A stretch of 64,000 nucleotides of DNA from Acidobacteriaceae bacterium (GTDB lineage Bacteria; Acidobacteriota; Terriglobia; Bryobacterales; Bryobacteraceae). Shown one piece after another: positions 38,124-47,622 of this stretch. Position 1 is the stretch's first letter. Every line of letters begins with the position of its first letter. The DNA is taken from NCBI GenBank assembly GCA_019240475.1, contig JAFAYI010000026.1:1-64000 (forward strand), given 5' to 3'. The notes under the pieces were generated by a model. It did not search any database. It had not been told where the DNA came from and saw nothing but the letters and a program-made list of their open reading frames with translations. A program made the translations under genes and the position numbers.

Positions 38124-38648
38124 TTAACCTTCGAGATCCGCGAAGATCTGGCGGGCAACTTCGAGTCGTGTTTGCCAGTCGTCCAAGAGCGGTTTGACCC
38201 GAAGTTCCAGCATGACAAAACTAATGATGTCTACCACAGAGACGCGTCCGGTTGGTATGTGAGCTTTGTTATCGATGGGCAATTGATGTCCGCGCATTCC
38301 AAATCCCAAGTGCAGGTGCGGAAACGCGATATCTTGCAGCGGATCCCAATGAAATGCAAAGAGTTCATGAGCGTTTTCGTCCACGATCTGATACGTGTAC
38401 CGCTCCTGCCGTATCGTCCAGCGATATGCTTGCGCGTTCCAAAACTCAGAAAATGAAAGCCAGAGTCCGAAACTCAACTGAGAGCCTGCCAGCTGTGCGG
38501 GCCCGCGAGCGAGGAATAGGCTGTGCCTTCGACCGAATTCGTACGGTTTCGTGATTCGCCGAAGAGGTTGCTTGATCACGCAGGCAAGCACCGACTTTAG
38601 CGTCTCGCCATACTGATTCACGAGGGCAGCGGAGGCTTTGCTGGGCAA
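38124..38648 (-). CDS. Hypothetical protein of a two-gene module (distal)
   Basis: 174 residues from TTG 38648, which follows directly the TAG stop of the upstream gene. Not recognised. Visible features: a basic N-terminal third, an aromatic-rich middle (RWTIRQERYTYQIVDENAHE; FAFHWDP) and a closing segment (DIISFVMLELRVKPLLDDWQ). The layout, a 76-residue acidic protein followed without gap by a larger basic one, is like a toxin-antitoxin pair, but neither shows a named TA family. Confidence 0.6.
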   Translation of the reverse strand: MPSKASAALVNQYGETLKSVLACVIKQPLRRITKPYEFGRRHSLFLARGPAQLAGSQLSFGLWLSFSEFWNAQAYRWTIRQERYTYQIVDENAHELFAFHWDPLQDIAFPHLHLGFGMRGHQLPIDNKAHIPTGRVSVVDIISFVMLELRVKPLLDDWQTRLEVARQIFADLEG

Positions 38649-38879
38649 CTATCGAAGCTGGGCTTCGCCCTTGGCGGAGCGAAAGAAGTTGATCACATGC
38701 AGAACGTGCTGCGCTTGAGAATCGTCTTCAGAGAACTCCCGGGCGTGCCAGCGCCGCAGAAAGTCGTCTCCTGAAATTCCAAGATAGAACTGTGCAGCGT
38801 GATCGATGGACCCCTGCAAGTCCTGTTCCGTGGCTTCAGGAATAACTAAGGCATCGGATGTCTCGAGAGCGCTGCCCAT
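38649..38879 (-). CDS. Small acidic hypothetical protein of a two-gene module (proximal)
   Basis: 76 residues. It carries the segment ISGDDFLRRWHAREF and later DDSQAQHVLHVINFFRSA. The 'F-R-R-W-x-A/E-F/E' pattern recalls small antitoxin-like or DUF proteins with a helix that ends in an RRW motif. Function unknown. Probably co-transcribed with the gene that follows. Confidence 0.6.
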   Translation of the reverse strand: MGSALETSDALVIPEATEQDLQGSIDHAAQFYLGISGDDFLRRWHAREFSEDDSQAQHVLHVINFFRSAKGEAQLR

Positions 38880-38900
38880 ACTCTAGACTCTATTATCGCG

Positions 38901-38949
38901 CAATTTTGGGTAGTGCGCTAAATCACGTTTAGCGCACTACCCAAAATTG
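38901..38949. repeat. Perfect 22-bp inverted repeat
   Basis: Left arm 38901-38922 (begins CAATTTTGGGTAGTGCGC), loop TCACG, right arm 38928-38949. All 22 pairs match. It lies between the AraC-DinB gene and the two-gene module, in the gap 38880-38989, in line with the last gene's promoter side. It shares the GGTAGTGxxCTAAA core with the palindrome at 16727-16751 and may be a member of the same repetitive family; it could also terminate AraC-DinB transcription, but there is no T run. Confidence 0.7.
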
Positions 38950-38989
38950 GACTTCGCGGCGGCATCACATTTTTCGCACGAGTAGCGGT

Positions 38990-39955
38990 TTAGGCAGGCG
39001 CGAGGTTCGCAATGTACTCATCGGGGCAACCGAAGCCCTCTACCTTTACTCCCAAGCGCCGCAGCGCGTCGATGGCAAGCATGCGGCGGTAGAAATTGAA
39101 AGTAATTACATGCGCGAACATACCGCCGAATGTAAATGTCTCGGGCGGCTCGCATAAGGCATCCACGAATGTACTCTCCCAGGCGCCTCTGGCGCGCACA
39201 TCCGTCAGCACACTGTTGAACGCCGCATCGGCTTTCTCGAGGCGCGAACGCATGCTCGACGGCGTTCGATGCGCGGGAGGAGCGTTGTCCATTTCGGGCG
39301 CGCTGCCGCCCGTCAGGGCTGCCGCCCAGACTTCCTTCGTCAGGACCATGCGATCGAGAACCTGGCGGAGGCTCTGATCCGGGTCGTTCCATGGGAAGAC
39401 CGTTACCTGATGCTTCAGGGGCCGGTCAAGCTGCTCTTCCGTAAGCGTTCCCGCGAGATCGAGAAGCCGCTGAGCGTGCCAGGACTCCTGGCCCGAGAAG
39501 ATATCGAAGAGATCCATAGATGAGTTAACTCCTTTCGTGTCGTCGTTACTCGAATGATGATGAATTCCATTGCCGGCGTGCAGGTGAGTGTAGGTAACTC
39601 CCATACGGCGATAGAGGCTGGGTGAGACGCCAAAGGCTTTTCGGAACGCTCGAGTAAAGGCTTCGAGAGAACCGTAACCGGCGTCGAGACCGATCTCCGT
39701 CACCGAGTAATGGGTGCGCGATAACTGCCATGCGGCTCTTTCGAGCAAGAGCCTGCGACGCATTGCGACTGGCGTCTCTTCGACCATTGCCCGGAACAGG
39801 CGGTAGAACTGCGTACGGCTGCGATACGCCTGACGGGCAAGGCTCCTGGCGTCTTGCGGCTGGTCGAGCGACTCAAGCATCAATCTGCGCAGCGCTTCAT
39901 CCACAAGGGGAAAATAACATTTCCGGGCGGACGGCGGCTTGATAGAAAGTCCCAA
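38990..39955 (-). CDS. AraC-type regulator fused to DinB-like domain
   Basis: 321 residues. N-terminal helix-turn-helix domain of AraC/XylS type with LARQAYRSRTQFYRLFR and the second-helix block VTEIGLDAGYGSLEAFTRAFRKAFGVSPSLYR. After a His-rich linker (HLHAGNGIHHHSSN) comes a DinB-like four-helix bundle (DIFSGQESWHAQRLL; FGGMFAHVITFNFYRRM). The bundle may sense or bind a metal or thiol and report to the DNA-binding part. Autonomous gene, divergent from the SGNH hydrolase. Confidence 0.88.
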   Translation of the reverse strand: MGLSIKPPSARKCYFPLVDEALRRLMLESLDQPQDARSLARQAYRSRTQFYRLFRAMVEETPVAMRRRLLLERAAWQLSRTHYSVTEIGLDAGYGSLEAFTRAFRKAFGVSPSLYRRMGVTYTHLHAGNGIHHHSSNDDTKGVNSSMDLFDIFSGQESWHAQRLLDLAGTLTEEQLDRPLKHQVTVFPWNDPDQSLRQVLDRMVLTKEVWAAALTGGSAPEMDNAPPAHRTPSSMRSRLEKADAAFNSVLTDVRARGAWESTFVDALCEPPETFTFGGMFAHVITFNFYRRMLAIDALRRLGVKVEGFGCPDEYIANLAPA

Positions 39956-40021
39956 AGTTAAGAGAAATGGCTTAGACGCAGGGCATAACTTATTGGCTTC
40001 TCGGGTGTATAACAGACTGAG

Positions 40022-40939
40022 ATGGATAACTCAACTCTGTTAGTTCTGGGTGATTCAGTCCCCTGGGGGCAAGGCCTCCGGGACGAACACAAAGCGCATA
40101 CACTGGTCGCCGAGAGGCTTAGCGCAGAATTCCCCGGAATTACAACTGCCGTCCTCGCGCATTCCGGAGCGGTTATCGGACGCGCCGCGCATTGCACTAA
40201 CTCAACCTTTCCGGGCGAGATGCCGGAATCCTGCCCGTCCATTCTGCAGCAGATTTCGGCATTTCCCGGAGATCCGGCGTCGGTGGCTGTGGTTATGCTG
40301 GATGGCGGCATCAACGATATCGACATACGAACGATTCTCAGTCCATTTACCAACCCCGCCGACCTTTCCAGCGACATCTTGCAGTATTGCTTTCACGACA
40401 TGGGTTTCTTACTCACGCAGGTGAAAGCGCGTTTTTCACATCCCGATACAAAGATCGTAGTTAGCTCTTACTTTCCCATTCTTTCGCCGCAAAGCCATTT
40501 CGATTTAGTACCGGCACTCATGGAATTCATGGGCGTACCCCTTCCCCAAATCATTCAGGTAGATCCGTTCGGCGGATTCAATCCGATTGTCGCGAAAATC
40601 GTCAGCCAGTCTTTACAATTTTGGCGCGAATCTTCTCAGCGGCTGACCGAGGCGGTGAACGCCGTCAACGTTGGAACAGGGCCCCGGTGTCTTTTCGCAA
40701 ATGTGCCGTTCACCGAGGCGCACAGCGTATTCGCACCCGAAGCTTGGCTGTTTGGAGTCGGGCCGGCGCCCGATTTCGCACCGCAGGACGAGGTTGCCGA
40801 CCTTCGACGTCCCCAATGTGATGTGACATTCGCTAACGACCCGCTGGCGCGAGAACAATGCCATCGAGCGTCCGCCGGGCACCCGAATGTCCTCGGCGCG
40901 GCCGAGTTTGCGCTAACAATTCTGAACACGCTCGCTTGA
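40022..40939 (+). CDS. SGNH/GDSL-type hydrolase
   Basis: 305 residues, no signal peptide. Block I is LLVLGDSVPWGQGL (nucleophile Ser in GDS), block III GGINDIDIR (GxND), and a C-terminal His in SAGHPNVLGAAEF. Those four residues define the SGNH esterase/lipase group. Substrate unknown. It is followed after 25 bases by a truncated metallophosphoesterase gene with its own GGGAGGA site, perhaps once an operon. Confidence 0.75.
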   Translation: MDNSTLLVLGDSVPWGQGLRDEHKAHTLVAERLSAEFPGITTAVLAHSGAVIGRAAHCTNSTFPGEMPESCPSILQQISAFPGDPASVAVVMLDGGINDIDIRTILSPFTNPADLSSDILQYCFHDMGFLLTQVKARFSHPDTKIVVSSYFPILSPQSHFDLVPALMEFMGVPLPQIIQVDPFGGFNPIVAKIVSQSLQFWRESSQRLTEAVNAVNVGTGPRCLFANVPFTEAHSVFAPEAWLFGVGPAPDFAPQDEVADLRRPQCDVTFANDPLAREQCHRASAGHPNVLGAAEFALTILNTLA

Positions 40940-40964
40940 GACAGCAAACAGGGAGGACACAGAA

Positions 40965-41132
40965 ATGGCTGCGCCTACGATAGCCGGAGATTGGGGTACC
41001 GGCACGCAGGAGGCCGACACGATTGCGGGACTCATCGCTAACAAGGATTCGGACTATACAATTCACCTAGGTGATGTGTATTACGTCGGGGATGACGACG
41101 AGATCCAGGAGAACTCGCGAAGGCGTGGCTAG
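40965..41132 (+). pseudogene. Truncated metallophosphoesterase (calcineurin-like) gene
   Basis: ATG 40965 follows GGGAGGA (40951-40957) by seven bases. The 55 codons read TIAGDWGTGTQEADTIAG then YTIHLGDVYYVGDD, which is the N-terminal GDxHG-type metal block (here the D of GD and HLGD) of calcineurin-like phosphoesterases. TAG ends it at 41132 and the rest (GNHE, GHxH blocks) is missing. It abuts the ABC operon on the other strand, so a rearrangement removed the 3' part. Confidence 0.65.
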
Positions 41133-41854
41133 TTTCTAACCGCCATCGCCGACGCCCAATCGGCGGGCAGCGTGCCTTGCGGAAGCAACTGGCCTTTTTC
41201 GAGGTGACGCACGGTCTTGGCGAACTTCGCCGCGTGCGGGTCGTGGGTCACCATCACGACTGTCTTGCCGAACTCGCGGTTCAGCCGGGTCAACATCGTC
41301 AGCACATCCTCGGCCGAGGCGGCGTCGAGGTTTCCGGTCGGCTCGTCGGCGAGGATCAAGGCGGGATCGGTCACGATGGCGCGGGCGATCGCGACCCGCT
41401 GCTCCTGGCCGCCGGAAAGCTGCTTGGGCAAATGCTTCATGCGCTCACCGAGGCCGACGAGTTTGAGCGCAGTCTCGGCGTGTTCGATTCTTTCCTTCTT
41501 GCCGAGGCGCGTCAGCTTCAGCGGCAGCTCCACATTTTCAAGCGCAGTCAGTACCGGAAGCAGATTGAAGGATTGGAAGATGAACCCGATATGCTCGTTG
41601 CGCCAATGCGCGATCTGCTTGTCACTGAGCTGCCGCAGGTTCGCGCCTAACACGTCGATTTCTCCGTCCGTCGGCTTATCCATGGCGGCAATCAGATGCA
41701 GCAGCGTCGATTTGCCCGAGCCGGAAGGTCCCATCAGGGCGACAAAGTCTCCGCGCTGAACTTCGATGTCTACGTGGTCGAGCGCGACCACATGAAATTC
41801 ATCGCGCACGAACTCCTTGGTCAGATTGCGCGTTCGTATTACCGTCTCGTTCAT
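41129..41854 (-). CDS. ABC transporter ATP-binding protein (MacB/LolD type)
   Basis: 241 residues. Walker [11 protein letters not shown] (41-50), signature LSGGQEQRV, Walker [10 protein letters not shown]. The family serves MacB/LolCDE/FtsE-type exporters and permeases of FtsX type. Last gene of the minus-strand operon 45570-41129 that also has two permeases and an adaptor. Confidence 0.95.
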   Translation of the reverse strand: MNETVIRTRNLTKEFVRDEFHVVALDHVDIEVQRGDFVALMGPSGSGKSTLLHLIAAMDKPTDGEIDVLGANLRQLSDKQIAHWRNEHIGFIFQSFNLLPVLTALENVELPLKLTRLGKKERIEHAETALKLVGLGERMKHLPKQLSGGQEQRVAIARAIVTDPALILADEPTGNLDAASAEDVLTMLTRLNREFGKTVVMVTHDPHAAKFAKTVRHLEKGQLLPQGTLPADWASAMAVRN

Positions 41855-41871
41855 CGTTTTTCTCCCCGCTC

Positions 41872-43200
41872 TTATTTCGCTTCTACCCGCTGTCCGTCTT
41901 TCAACCCCGCGGGCGGATTTACGATTAAATCCTCCCCGCCCACCAAGCCGCTCGCAATCAGCACACCCCGGTCGGAGCTTCCGCCCGTTGAAACGGTTCG
42001 TCTTCTAGCATGCCCGTTCACAACCACAAAGACACCGCCGTTTTGCACCGCGCTCCCCGGGATCACCACTACGCGTTTAGATTGCTCGGTCGGCTGCGAT
42101 TGCGCGTCGTTATAGAAGGAAACGGTGGCGTTCATGTCGGGGCGCAAGTAGCCGTCCGGGTGCAAGACTTGGACCTTGACCTGCACGGTCGCTTTCGCGC
42201 GGTCCGCTTCCGGCGAGACCTGCTCGATTACGCCTTCGTACTTGCGATCCGGATAGGCGTCGGTTGTCACCGTTCCCTTCTGGCGCGGGCCAAGCTTCGG
42301 AAAATCGTTCTGGCTGATGTCCAACTCCACCTGCAAGTCATTCAGGTCGGCCATGGTAACGATGTAGCCCTTCGCGCCTTTGTCGCCGACGAAGCCGGTA
42401 GTGATGAACTCGCCTTTTTCCACATTGCGGTCCAGAATCGTACCCGTGACGGGCGCCTTGATAACGGTGTTGTCGAGCTGGTTCTGCGCGTAGGCGAGCG
42501 CGCCGCGGGCCTGCTCAATTTGTCCGCGCACCTGATCCATTTCTTCTTTCCTTGGGCCAAGCACCGCCAGGTCCGCGGTTCTCTGCAGGCTGGCAACTTT
42601 CGCCAGGTCGGCATCGTATTTGGCTTGCGCATCGTCCAGCGCTTGCTTGGAGAGCACGCCCTCCTGGACAAGCTGCCTCGTACGATCGACGGTGGCCTTG
42701 GAATCGGCCAGATCCGCCTTGGCTTCGTCTACGTCGGCGCGCGCCTTCTGAATTTCTTGGGGCCGAGAGCCGTGCTCGTCTTCGGCGAGCTTCGCTTCGA
42801 GATTGGCGAGCTGTCCTTGCTCCTGCTGGACTTGAGCGCGATATTCGTCATCTTCGAGGCGCACCAGGACCTGGCCGGCCTGCACTTTGTCGCCCTTGTC
42901 GACTCCGATCCACGCAACCCTGCCGTTCACCTTCGAGGCCACTTCGATCTTGTGCGCGGCCACAATGTATCCGGTGGCAGTCAGGATGTTCTGCTCGCCG
43001 GCGGCGGCCGCATTCATCGGGGACTGCACCTGCACCACTTGCACGGGGACGGCCGCATTGATCTTCTGATAAGCAAACAGCGCGCCGACGGCTATAGCGA
43101 CCAGAATGATCGCGATGGCAAGCAACTGCACCACGGGTTTCGATTCGCGCGTACGTCTCGCGGTACGGTCGATTCGCAGATTTTTCAGCTCGGTTTCCAT
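41872..43200 (-). CDS. Membrane-fusion adaptor (HlyD/MacA type)
   Basis: 442 residues. One N-terminal membrane helix ([21 protein letters not shown], about 23-43), then lipoyl/barrel-sandwich halves ([40 protein letters not shown]) around a long coiled-coil of Glu/Ala/Lys residues (about 120-235), and a beta-barrel/membrane-proximal end. It links the permease pair to an outer-membrane channel. No TolC-like gene is in the window. Confidence 0.93.
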   Translation of the reverse strand: METELKNLRIDRTARRTRESKPVVQLLAIAIILVAIAVGALFAYQKINAAVPVQVVQVQSPMNAAAAGEQNILTATGYIVAAHKIEVASKVNGRVAWIGVDKGDKVQAGQVLVRLEDDEYRAQVQQEQGQLANLEAKLAEDEHGSRPQEIQKARADVDEAKADLADSKATVDRTRQLVQEGVLSKQALDDAQAKYDADLAKVASLQRTADLAVLGPRKEEMDQVRGQIEQARGALAYAQNQLDNTVIKAPVTGTILDRNVEKGEFITTGFVGDKGAKGYIVTMADLNDLQVELDISQNDFPKLGPRQKGTVTTDAYPDRKYEGVIEQVSPEADRAKATVQVKVQVLHPDGYLRPDMNATVSFYNDAQSQPTEQSKRVVVIPGSAVQNGGVFVVVNGHARRRTVSTGGSSDRGVLIASGLVGGEDLIVNPPAGLKDGQRVEAK

Positions 43201-43228
43201 GGTTCTCGATCGCCTGGGGCGCCGCGCA

Positions 43229-44392
43229 CTAGACTTCGCGCAGAGCCGTCAAGATCTCCTTTTTAGCAGCCTGGCGCGCCGGCAGCAAGCCGCCGAGCGC
43301 TCCCAATATCAGCGAAAAGAGAATGCCGATCGCGATAATCTCGGGCCCGATGTGGAACTTGAAAGAGGTCTCGCTGAAAGTCACAAAATTCCCGAGCGCG
43401 GCAGTCACATTGTTCAGCGGCAGGGTAATGACGATTGCGATCAAGCCTCCCACCAGAGAGAGAAGCAGAGACTCCAAGAAGAAGCTGAACAGGATGCTGC
43501 CCCTGGTGAAGCCGAGGACGCGCAGGGTTCCGACTTCGGTTGCGCGGCGCGCGACGGCCGCATACATCGTATTCATCGCGGCAAAGGCGCTGCCGACGGC
43601 CATGATGATGCAGATGAAAAAACCGAGGAACTGAATCGGCAACGCCGAAATGGTCTGCGCGTTGTAGTAATCTTTTTCGCTCATGACCGTGACGTTCAAC
43701 CGGCGGTCGTCGGTCAGCGATTTGATGAGCGCCGCGGCAGTCACTTCGTCCGTCGCTTGAAGGAGCGCGGAGCTGTAGGTGTCAGATCGATTAAAGTCGG
43801 ATGCCACCTGGTTGCCGTCGCCGAAGATTTCGCTATTGACCGCGCTCTTGCCACCATCCATGACACCGACGACGGTCCACAAGCCTTTTCCGAACCGCAG
43901 CTGTTTTCCCATCTGCGCCGACGGATACCGTTCGGCAATATCCTTCCCGACCACTACCTCGCGCTGGCCTGCCTGAAACCAGCGGCCCGCCGCGAGTTTC
44001 AAATGCCGCATTTCGACGCCACGCAGGGGCAGGCCTCGGACTGTCACATTGACGCCGTCGGGGTTGTCGGCGGTAGGCATACTGATGACGGAGACAACTT
44101 CGAGCGAGGCCAGAGGCTGGCCGTCCGAGCCCGTCGCGATGCCGGGAAACGTCTTGACGGTCTGGAACTGCTCCTGCGTCAAGAGGCTGGTCAATTCGGC
44201 GTTCCCGCCTTTTCTCAGCACCAATACATGCAAGGGATCGCCAGTGGCTCCAAAGGCCGCGCGCAGTCCGGCCACGAGCCCCAGAACGGCCAGCAGCACG
44301 GCGACTGTCATCGCAATTCCGGCCGCAGTCATGAGCGTCGTGGTCTTTCTAACAATCAGGTTGCGGATGTTATAGGAAATTGGAATCGCCAT
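43229..44392 (-). CDS. ABC transporter permease, FtsX/MacB type (second)
   Basis: 387 residues. Four membrane helices: one at about 20-45 ([20 protein letters not shown]), three near 265-380 ([55 protein letters not shown]), with a large extracytoplasmic MacB-like domain between. It starts 11 bases after the paralogous permease. Works with the ATPase and adaptor as a heterodimeric exporter. Confidence 0.93.
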   Translation of the reverse strand: MAIPISYNIRNLIVRKTTTLMTAAGIAMTVAVLLAVLGLVAGLRAAFGATGDPLHVLVLRKGGNAELTSLLTQEQFQTVKTFPGIATGSDGQPLASLEVVSVISMPTADNPDGVNVTVRGLPLRGVEMRHLKLAAGRWFQAGQREVVVGKDIAERYPSAQMGKQLRFGKGLWTVVGVMDGGKSAVNSEIFGDGNQVASDFNRSDTYSSALLQATDEVTAAALIKSLTDDRRLNVTVMSEKDYYNAQTISALPIQFLGFFICIIMAVGSAFAAMNTMYAAVARRATEVGTLRVLGFTRGSILFSFFLESLLLSLVGGLIAIVITLPLNNVTAALGNFVTFSETSFKFHIGPEIIAIGILFSLILGALGGLLPARQAAKKEILTALREV

Positions 44393-44403
44393 TGAAATTC
44401 TCC

Positions 44404-45570
44404 CTACCCGCTATAGCGCAGCGAATCTAAAATGTTGGTGCGCGCCGCGTTCCAAGCCGGCACCCAGGAGCTGATGAGCCCGATGGCTGCCGCCACTGCC
44501 AGACAAATCGCAAGGGTAGATGGCGTCAGGGACATATGCTGAAGGCCAGCGATTCCAAAGCGTCCGGCGCTGTGTCCCACTCCTACAGCCAGGACGCTCG
44601 CCAACACTAAGCCGATCGCGCCGCCGATCAGGGCGATCACAATGGCTTCCCCGATAATCATGCCGAGAATCGCGTCTCGCGTAAACCCGAGCGTCTTCAA
44701 TATTCCGACCTCTCGGATGCGCTCGCGCACCGACATCGCCATGGTGTTGCCCGATACGAGCAGAATGGTGAAGGTCACGGCCGCGCAGATGCTCATCAGG
44801 AACAGCTTGATGTTGCCCAGAAAGGAGACGAAGCTCAAGGCGAACTGCTGCTCGGATTCGGTCTTGGTGGGGCGCGGGGATTCGGCGAACATATCGTCGA
44901 TCGTCTTGGCGATGCGGGGCACGTCCTCGGGGCTGTCGGCCAGAATGGCGATGGTGCTGTCGAAGCTGCGTCGAGCGATGGGCAGGCTTTCGCGCAGATA
45001 TTTAATGTTGAAGAATAGCGTGTCCTGGGCGTCCGGATCGGTGAAGATGCCGACCACTTTCAGCTCCAGGTCGCCGGGGTAGATATCGCCGATCAGAGTG
45101 ATGCGGTCGCCGACTTTGAAGTGCAGCTTGTCGGCCAGATCGCTTGACACGACGCAGCCCGTCTGGTCGGTAATGAAGGCGCGCCGCTGGTCTTCGGGCA
45201 TTTCCATTTGCGTTCGAATGGCCATGAACGCTTTAGGATCGACCCCCATGCGGGCGAAGAAATTATTGGGATCGCGATTATCTTTATATGTGCCGCCATA
45301 CCAATTCCAGGGCGACACTTCCTTGACGCCGCGCACGGCGCGGATCTTATCTTCATAAGCCGCGGGGATGGGTTGCGCCAGCGAGACTTTATGGCGCGTC
45401 ACCAGGCGCAGCGCTTGCCCCGGCGTCTCCTGGCCGAAAAATAGCGCGTGGTAAATCGCGATTAATACTCCCAACAGGCACAATGAGACCGCAATGCTCG
45501 AAATGGTGAGCACGCTGCGGCGGCGGTTGCGGAGACTGTTTTTGAACGCCAGGGAAAAATATCGGAACAT
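44404..45570 (-). CDS. ABC transporter permease, FtsX/MacB type (first)
   Basis: 388 residues, similar plan: N-terminal helix at about 20-45 ([20 protein letters not shown]), periplasmic domain, and three C-terminal helices ([60 protein letters not shown]). Heads the four-gene operon. The two permeases are related but clearly diverged. Confidence 0.93.
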   Translation of the reverse strand: MFRYFSLAFKNSLRNRRRSVLTISSIAVSLCLLGVLIAIYHALFFGQETPGQALRLVTRHKVSLAQPIPAAYEDKIRAVRGVKEVSPWNWYGGTYKDNRDPNNFFARMGVDPKAFMAIRTQMEMPEDQRRAFITDQTGCVVSSDLADKLHFKVGDRITLIGDIYPGDLELKVVGIFTDPDAQDTLFFNIKYLRESLPIARRSFDSTIAILADSPEDVPRIAKTIDDMFAESPRPTKTESEQQFALSFVSFLGNIKLFLMSICAAVTFTILLVSGNTMAMSVRERIREVGILKTLGFTRDAILGMIIGEAIVIALIGGAIGLVLASVLAVGVGHSAGRFGIAGLQHMSLTPSTLAICLAVAAAIGLISSWVPAWNAARTNILDSLRYSG

Positions 45571-45689
45571 CGCTCAACCTTTTTGTTTAGGGTACCGTAG
45601 AAAGCAAGGTTCGCGAATTCCGAATCGGCGAGACGGCTGGATTCACCGACGAACCGCGCTCCATTGCCGACGAAAGGAAGGACGAAAGT

Positions 45690-46199
45690 TTGGCCGATCC
45701 GGTTCGACCGGCGATTGCGCGACTCGCTGGACCCCAGGCTTGGAGCGCCTCCGATGAACGCTTCATGTCACGGGCTCTGGAGCTGGCGCAAGAAGCAGCG
45801 GCTTCGAACGAAATACCCGTGGGGGCTGTGATTGTGGCGGATGGGAGCGTCATCGGGGAGGGGTGTAACCGCCCGATCGCAACCGCCGATCCCACCTGGC
45901 ACGCAGAGATGGCGGCGCTTCGCGAGGCCGCGCACCGCTCCCACAACTACCGGCTTCCCGGCGCGACGCTCTACGTTACTTTGGAGCCCTGTGTGATGTG
46001 CGCGGGCGCCATTGTTCTGGGGCGGCTGGAGCGCCTGGTATTCGCGGCGCGCGATCTCCGATTCGGCGCCGTTCGCAGCAAGTTCCGCCTTGCCGATTCG
46101 GATCTGCTGAATCACCGCGTTGAAATCCAGGAGGGCCTGTTCGCCGCTGAGGCGGCGGAGTTGCTCGCCGATTTCTTTCGCGCCCGGCGCTCGCCCTAA
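45690..46199 (+). CDS. tadA: tRNA-specific adenosine deaminase
   Basis: 169 residues from TTG 45690, with AAGGA about eight bases upstream; the internal ATG near 45765 would cut off a helix. Zinc site: His71, Glu73 in TWHAEMAAL and Cys101/Cys104 in LEPCVMCAGAI. Converts A34 to inosine in tRNA-Arg(ACG), essential in most bacteria. Convergent with the zinc-ribbon gene. Confidence 0.93.
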   Translation: MADPVRPAIARLAGPQAWSASDERFMSRALELAQEAAASNEIPVGAVIVADGSVIGEGCNRPIATADPTWHAEMAALREAAHRSHNYRLPGATLYVTLEPCVMCAGAIVLGRLERLVFAARDLRFGAVRSKFRLADSDLLNHRVEIQEGLFAAEAAELLADFFRARRSP

Positions 46200-46203
46200 A
46201 CGC

Positions 46204-46230
46204 AAAAAGGGCCAGGCGCTCGGCCTGGCC
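46204..46230 (-). terminator. Rho-independent terminator for the zinc-ribbon gene
   Basis: Perfect 8-bp stem GGCCAGGC (46210-46217) / GCCTGGCC (46223-46230) with loop GCTCG. Read on the minus strand it is followed by CTTTTTGCG. It is 28 bases beyond the stop of the gene ending at 46258. On the plus strand it could also help end tadA. Confidence 0.75.
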
Positions 46231-46257
46231 TCTCGTGGGACTGGACTCAATCGCGGG

Positions 46258-46839
46258 TCAAGCCGCGCGCCTGATCGGGAACTTGATCACAGGCGCCAAC
46301 GGCGCAGTTTCCGTTTTCACCGGGAATGGCGTGGCCTCATCCGGCTTCACTCGGCCCCCGCCGTTGAAATATTCATCCAAAGGAAACAATGCATGCGGCT
46401 CCAACTCCCGAAACGTACGACCTAGCTTCTGCTGAATGCGGTAGACGTCGTGGAAGAACGTTCCCCGATCGATATTCAGCTTATGGCAGCACAACTTCCA
46501 ATCCGCGCCCAACAGGAAATGATAATTGAAGATCCGATATTCGTAGTCGTCCAGAGTTCGCCGGCTTACAAGGCAGAAATCGGCGATGTACTCTTCATTC
46601 TTCAGACCCCAAACAGATTTCCGCTGTCTTCCGGGATTCGCTTCCAGCGAAACGCGGCTGATGTACTTTTCCTTAGAAGCGCAGTGGCGAAACCGCGCGT
46701 AGCAAGCGCGGAACACCGCCCTGAAAACGCAATTGCACGGGGTCGACGCGCCTGAACGCCCGGGTCTAAGACCGAGACCGTAACAGAACGTGCATGATTG
46801 CTGAGCTAGGGCAAGAGTTTCGGATCGAGTCCATTGCAT
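46258..46839 (-). CDS. Zinc-ribbon protein, possible regulator
   Basis: 193 residues from ATG 46839 (QWTRSETLALAQQSC); an upstream in-frame start at 47019 would add 60 residues that are rich in Lys and unlike the rest. A zinc site is likely: CTFCYGLGL...PCNC followed by FRAVFRACYARFRHC. A later stretch CCHKLNIDRGTFFHDVYRIQ looks like a helix-turn-helix of sigma region-4 type. I know this pattern from multi-copy hypothetical proteins in Solibacter-type genomes but have no experimental role for them. Divergent from the XRE gene. Confidence 0.65.
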   Translation of the reverse strand: MQWTRSETLALAQQSCTFCYGLGLRPGRSGASTPCNCVFRAVFRACYARFRHCASKEKYISRVSLEANPGRQRKSVWGLKNEEYIADFCLVSRRTLDDYEYRIFNYHFLLGADWKLCCHKLNIDRGTFFHDVYRIQQKLGRTFRELEPHALFPLDEYFNGGGRVKPDEATPFPVKTETAPLAPVIKFPIRRAA

Positions 46840-47070
46840 TTTGTTTTTCTTTTTTTCCTTCGGGCCTCTTTTGGAAGCACCGTGTCCGTCGGTTATGAAT
46901 CCACCATATAGTGCTTTTGCTTTACGGAGAAAACATTCTGAAAACTTTACACAGGGCGGCGTGAGATTATCCCCTCGTAACACCCACAACTCGCTAGAGG
47001 CATTCGATTTAGGACTCAAGAATTGCCTGGAGTAAGCTAGCTGTAAAAAGCGGTATTTTCCCCTTTAGAT

Positions 47071-47484
47071 ATGGAAGCCTATATCACATTGGAATCGATT
47101 TCCTGTAAGTCGGACGTCAACTTTCAGGTTCTGCGGACCAGATTGATCGCCGCTGTGAATGCTCGGATTCAGAACGGGGAGTATACGGAACGTGGATTAG
47201 CGAGAATACTGGGCGTCTCCCAGCCGCAATTGCACAACGTGTTAAAGGGCGCGAGGACTCTTCAATGGGAGTTAGCCGACAGACTATTAAAGAATTTCGG
47301 CCTGACTTTGGCGGATCTATTTACGGACGATGAAATGGCGGCCAGGGTTGGCGGGCACAGTGACGGGGCACAGCAGCGTACTACCTTACACCAAGGCTGG
47401 GACCGGGAAATCCCTAGGAAAAAGCCTGAATACGAGCAAGACGCAGACCGAATGCGTAGAATAGCCGCTACATCCGGGCGTTGA
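47071..47484 (+). CDS. XRE-type helix-turn-helix regulator
   Basis: 137 residues. Residues about 38-75 form a Cro/CI-like domain: RGLARILGVSQPQLHNVLKG followed by WELADRLLKNFGLTLADLF. The C-terminal 45 residues are polar and look disordered. Divergent from the zinc-ribbon gene, 231 bases in between, so the two may regulate one another. Confidence 0.8.
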   Translation: MEAYITLESISCKSDVNFQVLRTRLIAAVNARIQNGEYTERGLARILGVSQPQLHNVLKGARTLQWELADRLLKNFGLTLADLFTDDEMAARVGGHSDGAQQRTTLHQGWDREIPRKKPEYEQDADRMRRIAATSGR

Positions 47485-47574
47485 CAGAAGCGTATGCTTC
47501 GAACCGAAAGAAAGTCCCTCACGTACCTCTATTAACGATTAATTACTAGGGATCTCGATAGTTGTTTTTTTCAA

Positions 47575-47603
47575 TTGACGGCCCTGTTCCGGTACGCTAA
47601 GAT
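47575..47603 (+). promoter_or_regulatory. Sigma-70-type promoter
   Basis: TTGACG (47575-47580), 17 bases, TAAGAT (47598-47603). The ATG at 47623 lies 20 bases downstream, so the promoter sits ahead of a short leader. This also argues against starting the downstream gene at the TTG inside the promoter. Confidence 0.6.
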
Positions 47604-47622
47604 TCTCTTATCCGCGTATAAC

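Noticed and set aside
42010..44395. Two long plus-strand frames (about 418 and 429 codons) opposite the adaptor and permease
   Set aside because: Composition is typical of antisense frames in GC-rich DNA and the opposite genes have complete motifs.
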